Assembly (NCBI RefSeq): GCF_030272615.1
Contig: NC_081405.1
Span: 24,967,272 to 25,031,271 of the forward strand
Origin: Cryptomeria japonica
Taxonomy: Eukaryota > Streptophyta > Pinopsida > Cupressales > Cupressaceae
DNA: 64,000 nt
Reading direction: 5' to 3'
A program made the position numbers and the translations under genes. How positions within the stretch are numbered: position 1 is the first letter of the stretch; the number at the start of each line of letters is the position of its first letter. A model generated the notes under the pieces. It searched no databases. It saw only the letters and a list, made by a program, of their open reading frames with translations, and was not told the origin of the DNA. Shown here piece after piece: positions 11,951-23,931 of this stretch.

Positions 11951-13289
11951 ATCGACCAAATCATAACAATGACATACATCAGTATGACTGCTGGATTTTA
12001 TTATAGTTATCTTTATCTTTATCAATTGACGTCAATACATGTTTCATAAATCATATTATACATGCCATATCCACCCATCTAAGACATCACCAAAAATTCT
12101 CAAATGCTTATCAATCCTAGACATACTTAGCATAGTCACTATCCTTGGTTTATCTGAATCAGTTATCCAAATCGTATCCCACCATGGCTTGGTGATTAGT
12201 GTACATATCCATATCGAAGTAGTATCAACAACAAGGGGAAAAATCTTGACCTCGTTGGGGGCATTTAGCCTTCAAAGGTTTTCAACATCAGACCAAACAC
12301 GTAGCAAGGCAACAAGGATCAAAAGAACCAACAAATGGCAAACGACAATGCAAGAAGGCTAGACATCACAGACTTGAACTGATTTCAGCTAAACAAAGAT
12401 CTATTTGCAAGATGTTTTAATTGACAAGAATACATTCCAAATAGCATGCATGCTTACTTATGATTGTTAATTTTTGCTTATCATATCTCCTAAGTCACTC
12501 AAGTATGTCTCAATGACTAGAGAAGCAAGGAAGGAATGTGATATTTTATTTGTCTTCTATCTATGAGTGAAGTCTTTTACCATGCAAATTTGTCTTACGA
12601 CGTGATCAAGTAACATATCATTGAGGACATTTTGGATTTGTATGGGACAAAGGTTTACTCTTGTTTGTTTATGCAAGCAACTCTCAGGTCATCTTGGTTC
12701 AATTATACCTCGATGCTTGTGTCATCTTGCAATATCAAAATCCATGTAAGCTATACTCAGGTTGTTATGGTTCAATTATACCATGAGGCTTGTATCAACT
12801 TTCAACAAATCAATGCTCGATGATGAAAACAAAGGAAGCACTGGCACTTTGATCACCATAGATGGCAACATTGAGAATGAGAATGCATATTAAGCTTTGC
12901 ATTAGCTATACATCATTATTATCTTAATCTTGCATTAAGTTGGATATCATTTTAATCTTGCATTAGTATCTTTTCATTATCATTATCATAAACATCTCAC
13001 AACATTATCATCTCATAAATCAAAGCAATGGATCATCACATTTTCGTTCATCTCATCATGAATCATACATTCATGTCATAATCAAGATCAAGAACATTTA
13101 TCTAAGCATCAAATCATCCTCATAGAATCTCATATCGAAACATAATGCATATCATTCATCATTGCATCCATCACATGCATATCTACCGCATCATCATGGA
13201 ATCTTTCTTCACTTTCATAGCTTCATCATTCTTCCAAACTATCTTCATCATTCTTCCAAACTATTTTCTATCATTCTTCCAAACTATCT

Positions 13290-13625
13290 TCTATCATGTC
13301 TTATACAGGATGTATCTTTCTTGAAACCAGATGTTTTGATCAGCTCTTATATAGGATATATCATTCCCGAAACTAGATATTTTGATCAACTCTTATACAG
13401 GATATATCGTTCTTGAAACAAGGCATTTTGATCGGTCTTATACAGGATATATTGTTTTTGATACCAGACGCTCGATCATCGATGCCTTATATAGGCAGTA
13501 TCATTCATGAAACCATATGCTTGATCATCCATGTCTTATACAGGTGGTATCATTCCTAAAACTAGATGCTCGATCATCCATTTCTTATACAAGCGGTGTC
13601 ATACTTGAAACCAGACTTGATCTTA
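13290..13625 (+). repeat. Minisatellite of about 50 bp units in A
   Basis: Roughly seven degenerate units of the form TCTTATACAGGATATATC, then TTCTTGAAACCAGA, then TTTTGATCA. The unit core is shared with the duplication at 11705-11950. The array lies about 400 bp before the 3' purine tract. Confidence 0.75.
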
Positions 13626-14015
13626 ATATGATCAATCTTAATCTCAATCCAATCAATCTAATCAATCTTATCAAACCCATGCATGTCATCACTATCCACT
13701 CTTATATCTTTCAAATAGCATTCTTTTTCTTTCGATAGATCATTCATGCCTTTTGTGCATTAACGATCTCCCGAGGGGGCTTATCATATCAAGTCTCGAC
13801 ATCAATTTCATATTAGTTTCATATCAAATTTTCATATCAAATCAATTCTTCATATCTAGAGCATCATCAACATCAATCATCAAATCTGGGGCATCATATC
13901 AACATTTCAACACACAACATCATATCGACATTTCAACACACAACATCATATTGACAAATTCCGATAGCATATCCGACAAATTTTCTTTGAATCAACATGT
14001 GATCACATATCGACT

Positions 14016-14030
14016 CAAAGAGGGGAAAAA
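14016..14030 (+). other. Polypurine tract of element A
   Basis: CAAAGAGGGGAAAAA lies immediately before the 3' LTR. Compare AAAGAGGGGCAAAA before the 3' LTR of B. Confidence 0.8.
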
Positions 14031-15185
14031 TATAGACACATAAAAGTTGCACAATGAATTAAGTGAATTTTATTCATTTAATTATTCTTAAATCTTCTAA
14101 TTAATTAAATTAAGATTTAATTAATATACCATTCTTCTATCTAAGCCATTTAATTAAATTCATATTTAATTAAATCCCCCTTCTAGCCCATTTAATTAAA
14201 TTTACATTTAATTAAAATCCCCCTTCTAGCCCATTTAATTAAATTTACATTTAATTAAAATCCCCCCACTTGCAAAATCCTACAAATGCAAATTTGCAAC
14301 CACAATTGAAATAAATTAATTTTATTTTAATTAAATTCTATTTTCCCCATCCACTTGCATTTTCCTACATCTCCCACTTTCATCCTAACCCTATTCCTAA
14401 TTTCTTCTAGAATCCATCTAATCCTAATCAATTAACCTAAACCCATCCATTATCCCTTTTCCCTAAATTTGAGGAGGTCACTTCTCAAATTTGGAGTAAA
14501 GTCTTCAAAAGGCATTAAAGCCTTTATGCCTTCAACAAGCTAACTTGTTGAATACCCCCAAATTTGGAAGGACTCTTACCAATTTGTCCCCAAAGTCTTC
14601 AAACCATTAATGGTTAACTAACCCTTAGTGGCATGGTTAGAGACTTTTTGACTAACTCAACCTTCATCTAACCCAAGGGTCTCATCAAGCATTCATTGCT
14701 TTGACCATGGTTATCCCTTTAACACTTGCACAAGAGTTTATCCTTTGGGTAAAACCTTTATCTATTGGATAACCCTAACCTAACCTTAACCCTTACCTTC
14801 TAAGGTAACCATGAGGTTTTCTCAAGCATTTAATGCTTCTTACATCTCCTCTCAAGCATTATCTTGTTGAAAATTGTCACCATTTCATTGGTGAGAATTG
14901 TAAACATGGATTGATAACTTTCAATCCTAACCCTTTATAAGATCATCCAATCTTGACCATCCATTGCCCTATTTTCCCTATAAATAGAGCCCATTCCTTC
15001 TTCAAAAAAATCAAGTCTTTGTGCATCAAACTTATAGTCTCATAATATTAAGCATATTATCTCTCTTTGATAGAATAGCATGTTAGATCATTTTGATAGC
15101 ATTATCATGTTAATCTCATATCATGTATGTGTGTGTTTGAGATGTTTCCTCTTATTGTAGGCTGACACCACATTTTCGACATACA
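14031..15185 (+). repeat. 3' LTR of element A, internally deleted
   Basis: 1155 bp, beginning TATAGACAC (the terminal TG has become TA) and ending CGACATACA. TATA box TATAAATA at 14979-14986. About 300 bp present in the 5' LTR (roughly 4629-4930) are missing at 15127. The breakpoints share short ATGT-like sequence, so a microhomology deletion is likely. Confidence 0.88.
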
Positions 15186-15705
15186 ATAACAAGTCACTTC
15201 ATATCTGAAAACATGGATTCCCACGCCATAGTTGCTATAAATGACAACTTTTAAATCATGAAGAACAAATATTCCCTTTCCCTATCGCCGTTAGCCATTC
15301 CTCAAAATTCGTGCCACCATCTTATGAAAGGTCATATGATTTCCAAGAAATCAAACATTGAACTTTGAAGAACAACAACAACGCAAAAACATATACATGA
15401 CAAATATTGAACTTTGAACCTTGAACCCAAAAGGTTCAAGTTCAAGGTTCAACCAATGCTAAACACCGACAAACACTGAAAAAGACTTATAAAGCCATGT
15501 GGGGAAACAAACTTTAACATGACGCCCGTTGAAATTTGAAGCTTGAACCCCAAAGGTTCAAGTTTAGCACAATGAAACTTAAATAAAGAAGACTGCGAAG
15601 ACTGAATTGCATAGAAAATTCGAGAAACACAACCAAAGCAAAGGACCAATTAGGGACATGACTCAATAAGGCAATATAAAAATGGAAATTTATATGTACC
15701 ACCAA
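15186..15705 (-). other. Family D spacer, copy 1 continued
   Basis: Begins with the target duplication ATAAC and continues the D spacer broken at 3534. It contains a hairpin of TTGAACCTTGAACC and GGTTCAAGTTCAAGG around 15412-15453 and a second TTGAACC cluster near 15540-15560, as in D copy 2 (21379-21700). The ORFs here do not look like genes. Confidence 0.55.
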
Positions 15706-17651
15706 CACATCCATATCATAAGAATCATAAAATCATCATAAAGTATATAGAGCATCACATAGGAACACATGCATATAGCTACCACATGGATGGATCATCT
15801 CATATATATATCAAAAAAATAATAAGTGTCATGATACAATGATGTCAAAATCTCATAGGGATACAAAACCACCCGTAGGTGTCTACATCATCATACAAAC
15901 ACTGATACAAAATGGGATCCAAGAGAGCTATGATGAAGACCCTCCCTTGAAGCTAGCTAGCCTTGAAGGAATTTGAGCTCTCGAAGGACAAACCCCTAGA
16001 TCATCTCGTATGTCCCCTCCTGCAGACCCTATGGGACCATCTTTTCACCAAAGTAGTTAATAGTCTTTTTTTTGCCCAAATCTCATGCATATACATAATG
16101 TGTCTCAATCCCATTACCTTGATCACAACGTGGTCCTCGACAGTCAAATTTGTTCGTAACCACTATGTCACAGGGAATCGCTCTCTAGACTCAATCTGGG
16201 GTAAGTACTCCTATATCCAATCAAATCAATCATGTCAATCCTAGTGGTACTCATGTTCATCAAATAGTGTTGCTTATGTTATCCTATCCTAGCCTAGTGG
16301 TACCTATGCCCATCACATGGTGTTGCTCATCAGGCAATATCCTAGTGCTTATGTTTATCACATGGCTCTACATCCTAGTGTATATGTTTGTCACATTGCA
16401 CTATATCCTATCTTGCTAGAGAAATCGCCAGATTTTATCAATTTGATGGCTTATCCTACACTCAATTTAGCAAACCTGCCTATTTAGAGCACTTGTTGAG
16501 TGAATCCTCTCGACAACTTATCCAATTGACAATGTATGTTTATCACAAAATTATTAATTCTAGCCTTCTTTCCAGTTTTTCTTTTCTAGGGTACCTGTTT
16601 GAGTGAATCCTCTCAGCAAGTTATCCAATTGGCAACGTATGTTTATCACAAAATTGTGAATTCTAGCCTTGTTTTTAGTTGTCTTCCCTAGGGCACCTGT
16701 TTGAGTGAATCCTCTCAGCAGCTTATCTAATTGGTAGTATATGTTCATCATAGAGATATCAATTTTGGCCTTTTAAGACATAGACACAATTTTGTTGATT
16801 CTTCTTGAGTCAGTCTTTTTCTTGTGTGACCGAGTCATCCTATCTTGTCAGTCCTTTCTAGCCTTTCTTTCTTATTGAGAGATTGTCTGAGATTGTCTGC
16901 GATCTTTTCAAACTTTTTCTTATTAAATAAATCTTTATTTATTTAATTAATTCATTAATCCTCTTCTAAACCTTTCCTCATTTAAATAAATACTTTTATT
17001 TATTTAAATTGTCCTTTTCCTAAATTAAATAAATATTTTATTTATTTAATTGGTCTCACTTCCTTTATTAATTAAATAAATCTTTATTTATTGAATTAAT
17101 TCATTAGCCTTTTCCACCCATGACACGTGTCATCCATCTCTTAATTCTTGTCTTACCTACCCCCTTTATCATTTAATTATTTCCTCTACCTACCCTTTAA
17201 TCCTACTCAACCATTTTTATTTACACCTCTTAATCTTATCCCTTTGTTTCCTACAGTGTTCTCTATATAAGAGGATGCTTTGTTCCTTTTCAACCATAAT
17301 CAATACATCTAATCAATCCAGCTAGCTAATGGATGCATCTAAACACTCATATGCAATAGAGACTTCTTGCAATCAAGCTATCAACCACAATCCGTTCTTT
17401 GTTGAGCTCTTGTGCACGCATAAAATCTGAGAGCAAATATATCAAACAAGATCAATGGAGATAGGAGACAATGGAGATTGAAACCCTACTTGACATGTGA
17501 ATAGTAATATTGCTTTATTTTGTTGACTTGCATGATCTTAGGTATGTCTATTGGTATTGTTGAATGTTTCATTATAGGACCTACATTGTTTTTGGTTGGA
17601 TCTTTATGCTTTTACAATAGTTTATCATCAACATTTTTCATCTTATACAAC
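15706..17651 (+). mobile_element. Decayed 3' end of a family-B element
   Basis: Aligns in order with the 3' part of B (43700-47891). Matching points are ACACATGCATATAGCT near 15770, GTCATGATACAATGATGTCA near 15830, the start region of the antisense gene near 16170, and LTR sequence from about 16920. Most of the antisense plant-mobile-domain gene is deleted between about 15965 and 16150. A second deletion removed the purine tract and first part of the LTR. The LTR probably ends near 17651. Confidence 0.75.
16480..16755 (+). repeat. Three tandem copies of a unit of about 105 bp
   Basis: Each unit carries TTGAGTGAATCCTCTC, then CTTATC then AATTG, then GTATGTTTATCACA. Only one equivalent unit is present in intact element B (46195-46290), so the amplification is specific to this relative. 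Confidence 0.75.
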
Positions 17652-18737
17652 ACTATAACAAAACAAGTCATATTTCCATCAAGACCATGTTGTCAAGGAT
17701 GCCCTGGTTCGAATAGGGATAGCCCAAGCGCCCTTGTCCTCCCAAAATAGGGAAAACAAGGTTAGTTTTAGGAGGGAAAGGTCCCAATATGGGGTCCAAT
17801 CAGTCATGCAACAAGGTGACATCAGATTTGGAGTAAAATAGGCCCAAATTGGCCTAAGGGAGAACAAGGATGGGACACGCTAAAGTAGGAGCACAAGAAT
17901 GAGGTGTGAATTGTACCAGGTTACAATTTACAATGCTACTTTTATATTTTCATGATTATTAGTAACCTAAGATATTAATATGCACCTAACAATTATTGGA
18001 TTTGAGTGCAAAAATAGATTGTAAATATTTTTGTGTCAAATCTAGAGGTTTTTTATTAATAAAATAGAAAAATAGTGGGGCTATGACAATAAGTGGGTGT
18101 AGCTCTTGTGTTAAGGGAATATAAATGAGCTTTGGTCTAGTAGTCCTAAAATGAATAAGAATCTAGCCTTCATTCACTCCAAAATATGCAATACATTAGA
18201 TCTAAGAGGTGATAAATACTAATTGTGCTATAGAGGTGTTTTCCTCACTCAAACCCTTATTGATTTCTTTTTTGTTTTTCACAAAATGACTAATTAGAAA
18301 TGGGAATACTTGTATAATATTAAGGGATAGTGCAATAACAATGGATATAAAATGAAATTGTAGGGAGAAATATCAATGACAAGTGGTGTGTGCTTGTGAT
18401 GGGAGATAATCAAGGAGATATAATTTGGTCACAAGAGGACTAGAAAGAGAGTGAAAACATTTAGATATGGATGAGACTTTTAAAGCTAGAAGATTTCATA
18501 AATTAAGAGTTGGAAAAGAGTTTCTATAAAAAAATTCATAATGAAAATAAGAGTAAAAATATATAACATAGGAGATGGGAAAATAAAATGAAAATAACAA
18601 TAGCTCAAGGGCTTAAGGGAGACTCCATATCTTCAAGTCTTGTATGATAAATCTCTTTTCTTTTAACCTTCATAATGCACCTATAATTTTTCCTTTTGAG
18701 TAGAGAGAGAAAACATAAGAATGCCTAATTACCTAAT
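17652..18737. other. Unassigned AT-rich sequence
   Basis: About 1.1 kb with no convincing ORF, LTR match or repeat that I can place. It lies between the family-B remnant and the outer edge of the D copy 2 LTR, so it may be older host or element sequence. Confidence 0.5.
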
Positions 18738-19440
18738 TGTTGGTTAATAGATTTGTCTTTTACACATTTTGATTCTTTGACTTTTGCATGCCCATAACAA
18801 AAGACAAAAATACACCAACAGTTGGATAACTGCTTAAATAGTTAACCTTTGTATATAGGTACAACTCCCCAAGAATGATTTTCAATCAGCTTAAATTATG
18901 ACAACTCTCATGCACACTTTTTACCAAAAAGTATTAAAGGCATATAAGCATTCATATGTCAACACAAAATGAACACTGCAACATTTTAAAGTAAAGATTT
19001 CTTCTTAAAGCTCATAGGCTTTCATTCTTCTAATCAACAAGATAAACAATTTCCAAAAAAAGTTTTCTTTTCAGACATTCATATACACTACATTTGAAAG
19101 ACTGCAAATTCCACAATTAAATCGAATCCTCACAGAGACTCAGATTACAATTCATAAACACATAGATTTATAAAATAGAAAATGCCGCAACTTTATTCAC
19201 AGACAAAATTGCCTTTCTTTTTCAGAGTACATAATATTGCTAAAAAGGAAGATAAATCTAATTTGTTCTATCTTAACCAAAAATTCTCGTACCTTTGACA
19301 AGGCTTGCAATTAAGTATATATAGCCGTTAGGATATGATAGTTTGTTACATTTGAACCAAAGTAAAAGATTAACTCTTCATGAGAGTTAAAGAAGTTTAT
19401 CTTAAAAACTGAAAAAACAACAACTGAACATGGAAAGCGG
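18738..19440 (-). repeat. 3' LTR of family D, copy 2
   Basis: The low edge has the terminal pattern CTATTAACCAACA on the minus strand, matching D copy 1. There is a minus-strand TATA-like TATATATA near 19315. No primer-binding site follows, so this is the terminal 3' LTR. The high edge is approximate. The 5' LTR is outside the window or lost. Confidence 0.65.
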
Positions 19441-19599
19441 CATAAGCCACGAGCAACCGTGATATAGTCAAGCTCCTATCAATGACGTGGCCTCCATTTG
19501 TTTGTCCTGTGACGAAGGGGTGCTTCAAATGTTTTGGCACTCCAAGTGAGCTAAGGAGAAGTTATGAATAAGCTGATAATGTGGAAGACCGATATGCAG

Positions 19600-20990
19600 A
19601 ATTCGTTGCTTCCACACTTCTTTCTTTTTGCTGACCTACACGACCTTACCCTTATGCATCTCAACATGATCAAAGAAAACCACTAACATGGATTCAATTC
19701 TTGCAATCTTCAAGAAATCTTCTATTGTCAAGGACTTTGCTTCTTGGATTTTCTATACTCAATCTTTGAAAACTTGGATCATATCAGATGAGTCCTCAAG
19801 CATTTGCTTATCCTCTTTTAGGAGTTTAAGATCTATGCATTTCATGTATTTCTACATAGTATTAGTTAGTTCTTTTAAATCCTTTAGAAGCTTAATGGAT
19901 TCCTCATGCCCTTGCTCAATAATTGAATTTATCCACTCAATATTCTCTTTGCACACGATAAGTACATTGTCATCAAGACCATGAACCGACTTTTTTGCTA
20001 AGAAATTCATTACTCCATACCTCTATGTATCCCTGATTTTCTTCAATACAACCATCCACTTGCTTTTCTCATTTTCCCAAGAAAATATTTTCGTTTCCAA
20101 TTCTTCACTTATAGACTTTGTATTTTCAAACACCTTGACTAGATCGGAAATGTAGCTAGTTCCTTGTTGGGAAATTGATTCTAGCTATTCACTGAAGACA
20201 TCTACAACCCTTTGACTTCTTTGAACATGATCAAGCAGTCTCTAGTTCATTGGGGATCTTGGATCAAACGACAAGGGAACTTGAGAAAGCGGTTGAGGGT
20301 TAGGATCCTGTATAGCATCAATATATTGGGCCATTTGCATGATGATCTGCTTCATTTCATTTTTGTCCTTCTCATCTTTCCATGTTTGCATGAGAATTAT
20401 TTTAGTGTAGGTCTCCAAGTGCTTAGCATCCGCAGCTTGAGAGGTCACTCATAGGTCAATATTTTCAATGACAAAGTCCTTCTCAATGATATTCTTTGCA
20501 TCTTTGTCTATTGGGGGTCTGGCCACCTCTACAATCCAATGTCCTACTTGGTCATTCACATCAATCATCGCTTCAGTCTTAAGCCTTTTGGATTTTGATG
20601 TTCTTCCCAGACATTTACTGACCATGTCCTCCATTGGGATTGAGATGGGAATTACATTCCTTTTCTTGGTGAGCAAAGAACTTAACTATTTAGGAATAAT
20701 AGATGTTTCCCTTGGTGGTAGTGATTGTTGGTTAGTAGTGACAATGACCATGGTATTCACAGAATCCTCTGGTTCTTGGATTTCTTTTCTTTTATCATCT
20801 GCACCTGTAATGAGCTTGTCCTGCATCTAAGCATCCATTACTCCTTGAGATTCTTCCTTAGAATCTAAGTCTACTACAAGTGAACTTACAAGGAGTTTCT
20901 GACTGTTTTTCCTACTACGTGATCTAGTAACACGAGCAGAGGTGAAACCCAGAGAAGATTCTCCTAAATTCAAAATTTTGGTTTTCTCCA
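19600..20990 (-). pseudogene. Extra ORF of family D (coiled-coil, unknown function), copy 2
   Basis: This minus-strand frame of about 460 codons is the better-preserved counterpart of 1900-3324. It starts near 20990 (MEKTKILNLGESSLG), then a basic patch RVTRSRRKNSQK, then LTKKRNVIPIS with MEDMVSKCLGRTSKSKRLK, then WKDEKDKNEMKQIIMQM, and a long helical tail with NFLAKKSVHGLDDN and IIEQGHEESIKL. I recognise no database family. It lies downstream of the integrase C-terminus and upstream of the 3' LTR in sense orientation, so it was probably expressed from the element RNA or a spliced form (inference). Internal stops (near 20830, 20455, 20240, 20190, 19855 and 19770) make it a pseudogene. The shared text between the two copies argues the protein was once real. 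Confidence 0.65.
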
Positions 20991-20999
20991 TTCTTTGTT

Positions 21000-21800
21000 T
21001 CTCATTACCTGATCTTGATAGAAAATTATCAAAAACCTTTTGAATGCAGATACAATACCTCCAATTTTCCTTGCTTGCACGACTACTAAGAAGGTACTAG
21101 AAAAACTACTAGCTTTTGTAACAAAAATGGACAAAATCACACTCAAATCCTAGGTAGCCGTACTAATTAAGTAAGCTCGTGTGAGTTGACACCTGATTTG
21201 ATGTAAACTGACATGCATTTAATTGTGGGTCATTCAATCACATAACACATGGATTACCATGATTGTTTGCCATAATTAGAAACTAACATTTCAAACTTCT
21301 CAAAATATTCTCCTTTCTCATCACCATTTTCCGTCCATGATGCATAGACCATTTTCTAAATGAAGCCTCAGACTATGAATTTTGAACTTTGAACCTTGAA
21401 CCAAGAACTGAAAGGTTCAAAGGTTCAATTTAAATATTGAGAAATAACAAAGAGCAACACATAAAACAGTCTACGCGACAAAACAAAGGACAATGAACGA
21501 GAAAAGACATAACCGATGCATGATCAACTTTGAACCATAAAACTTTAACCAAAAAGGTTCAAAGGTTAAATTTCAATACAAGTTTCAACAAAGCACTCAT
21601 GTTTACCATAAAACAAAGCCATGAAGAAAATTCTTTGAAGCGCGCTTTGAATGTTGAACTTTGAGCGTAGAAAAGGTTCAATGACTCAGGTTCAAAGGGA
21701 ATAAATACATGACCGAAGGGAAAATAAACATCAAAGGATGACCTTCGAATTAAAATTTTAATGAAAGTAGGGAGGACTAACATTGGCTCTGACTAGGGAT
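21000..21800 (-). other. Family D spacer with TTGAACC hairpins, copy 2
   Basis: Non-coding. Near 21379-21427 the sequence TTGAACTTTGAACCTTGAAC is followed after a short loop by GGTTCAAAGGTTCAA, giving a stem. Further GGTTCAA/TTGAACC pairs occur to about 21690. The same design is at 15410-15560. It lies between pol and the extra ORF. Confidence 0.6.
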
Positions 21801-22010
21801 CGGGATGGTAAGGGACCAAGACATGAACCCCAGGATCTCTGGTTTTGCAAATGAGCCTTAAATCAAAAGAACCAAAAAAAACACTAAAACAAAACCAAAA
21901 CAACAAACCAAACACAACAAAACTTATGTACAAGACTTGCAGACTCCTGCTTACAATTGATATAACTTCAAATCATGCCCATTATAGGTCATGGGAAGAA
22001 CAATACCATC

Positions 22011-22297
22011 CTAATATGCTAGCTTGAAAGAATTAGGTCCTTTTACATCTTGAATTGCAAATGGTCCTTTCGATAATGACTCGAACTTCACATGTGCTCC
22101 TTTTGGTTCTCTTCTTCTGTCCCAAAGCAAAACATGATCACCCAGCATAAATTTTTGTGGTTTGGCTCTCCTATCATATATTTTCTTGACCTTCATTTGA
22201 TGTTTTGTAATCCGATCAACCAATTTATCTCTTTCTTCTTCAGTCCTCATTAAATGCATAATCCTCTTCTCTAGAGAATCTTGAAAACATGTATCTT
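22011..22297 (-). pseudogene. Integrase C-terminal region of D copy 2
   Basis: Minus-strand reading with the typical Ty3/gypsy integrase tail: a helical HLMRTEEERDKLVDRI, then YDRRAKPQKFMLGDHVLLWD, RREPKGAHVKFESLSKGPFA and a closing beta segment. This SH3-like tail binds DNA during integration. The frame is cut at 22297 by the copia insertion. The preceding part (50564-50749) holds only the zinc-finger end, so the DDE catalytic core was already missing. The end near 22011 is a natural-looking stop, with the spacer and extra ORF following downstream. Confidence 0.85.
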
Positions 22298-22783
22298 TGT
22301 TGGTGTAAATAATTATTCATCATGGATATTATTACACTTTAATTAAGTTTACTTAGGAAATGCATTTCATAATAGTTTGGGTATGAGACACTTGGGTGTT
22401 TGTGCCACATTGGGATAGTTTGTGTAGGAGAATTTCCACCTTTTATGGTGTGATCTTGTTACACTCCACATTCAGTGGGTGATCCACCTCATGTGGACTA
22501 TTATATCATTTCTCCTACCTACCCACACCTATTTCCTACCTACCCTTGTTTCTTATTGAGCCACATGTCATGTTTGTGTGCTCACATATCCATATAGCCT
22601 TGCCTATATAAGCAGGCTTATATTCATTGTATGTAACGATTGATGATCCAATTGATCAATATTTTCTCTTGATAGAATATAGTTTATTTCTATCATATAT
22701 TTTGTTTCTCTTATTTGTGTTTTCCATTGCCTCTTGATCTTGGCAAAATCTCACATGGTATCAGAGTTGGTCCATGTCTCACA
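22298..22783 (+). repeat. 5' LTR of the copia element
   Basis: Starts TGTTGGTGTAAATAAT and ends GTCTCACA. TATA box TATATAA at 22605-22611. The end was fixed by comparison with the 3' LTR, where homology runs past a first TGGTATCAGAG to ATGTCTCACA followed by the target duplication. Confidence 0.92.
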
Positions 22784-22796
22784 TGGTATAAGAGCC
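22784..22796 (+). other. Primer-binding site, initiator Met tRNA type (copia)
   Basis: TGGTATAAGAGCC directly follows the LTR. This is the TGGTATCAGAGC type with a C-to-A change. A better match, TGGTATCAGAG, lies inside the LTR 29 bases earlier (22755-22765), also present in the 3' LTR, suggesting a past shift of the LTR boundary. Confidence 0.8.
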
Positions 22797-23611
22797 ATTA
22801 GAGTGTCATTGGTTTGCTAATTGAGAGAAATTTGATGTTATTTGGGGTTTGCATTTTGGATCTTTCTATTGCAGGTTTTTAGTGAAGCTTCATGGGTCAA
22901 ATCTGAGGTTATCATTAGATTGTGGAGGTCCAAGAAAGTTAGTTTTGCCTTTTGTTTCATCCAAATCAGACTTTGGAGGCCAAATCTAGAGGCATTTGAA
23001 TTTTGACGCTGTGGCATAAATTTTCTAGAAATTATAATTTTGCAGGCAATTTTCAAATAGTGATATCTCACTCATCTGGACTCATTTTTATGAGCAATTT
23101 TTTTTTATTTTGGGGCAGAATTCTGTGATCTGTACAGTGAATAGAATTTTTCTGATTTTCGGATACAGGTTTTTCAGAAATAGTGAAATCCCAATTTTTA
23201 CAACTTTGGAGGCTTCGTTTGGGCTCATATGGACTCCTTTTCAGGTGCCGTTTTTTTTGAAAGTGCATATTTTTTCATCTACTTTCATAATCTGCCATCT
23301 GTTTGTAGTGATTTTAAGTAGAAATTGTACTTTCAGTATTTGGCCTTTTTTTGGCATATTTGGTACTTGCATTTTGCTTGGATCTTAGTTTAGATCACTA
23401 GCAGTATTTGTTGAAGTCTCTTAGATCTCATTTTGAGAAGTTGTAAATTGAAATCAGAAGTCCACTTTGTCATTGTTTTCAAGTGGCATATTGTACATGC
23501 ACTACATATAAAGTGCCAAAATCATCATTTTTTTGGGGGTACTTTGATTGATTGAATTTGGGGGGTGTCTCGTGTGCTTTTGTGCTCTTATGTTCCTTCT
23601 TTTTTGCTGCT

Positions 23612-23926
23612 ATGGGTTCTTCCAATTTTCCTCTCTTAACTCCTCATAATTATGCTACTTAGAAAATTGATGCATGGATTAAACTTATGGAAAAAGGACT
23701 CGCTCATTACATTGACGGAACTATTGTTGCTCCCGCTGATCCTAAGGTTGATCCAATTGGTCACTTGGATTCGCTCATTAAAAATATCATGGCAATTGGT
23801 ACCTTAAGAAAGTATGTATCAAAGGATCTCATTTTTCATATTGAGAAGTGTACTCTAATCAAGGATGCTTGGCAAAAGTTTCAAGACTTATATGGTCAAG
23901 TTGATGAGATTAGGGGATATCAAATT
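23612..23926 (+). pseudogene. Copia gag, 5' part (interrupted by element B)
   Basis: Starts at ATG 23612 (MGSSNFPLLTPHNYAT), then a stop TAG at 23660 where related Gag proteins usually have Trp, then IDAWIKLMEKGLAHYIDGT and TLIKDAWQKFQDLYG. This is the UBN2/DUF4219-like Gag fold of copia elements, which makes the particle and packages RNA. The frame is broken at 23931 by the GATAG target site of B and continues at 47892 with no other change, so the insertion interrupts a single ORF. Confidence 0.85.
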
Positions 23927-23931
23927 GATAG

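Larger units (their letters stand above)
3535..15185 (+). mobile_element. Element A: large non-autonomous LTR retrotransposon
   Basis: An 11,651 bp element with LTRs at both ends, a primer-binding site, a purine tract and a 5 bp target duplication (ATAAT before, ATAAC after, one C/T difference). Apart from a short ORF at 8160-8716, no gag, protease, RT or integrase can be read in any frame, so it fits the LARD class (large retrotransposon derivative). Its LTR start (TGTAGACAC), purine tract and AT-rich inverted repeats resemble those of element B, so a B-like relative may have mobilised it (inference). The interior holds motif arrays, a long hairpin, minisatellites and a solo LTR of family C. 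Confidence 0.85.

Noticed and set aside
13290-13625. CRISPR-like regular repeats
   Set aside because: Units are degenerate, without unique spacers of constant length, and sit inside a plant retrotransposon; this is a minisatellite.
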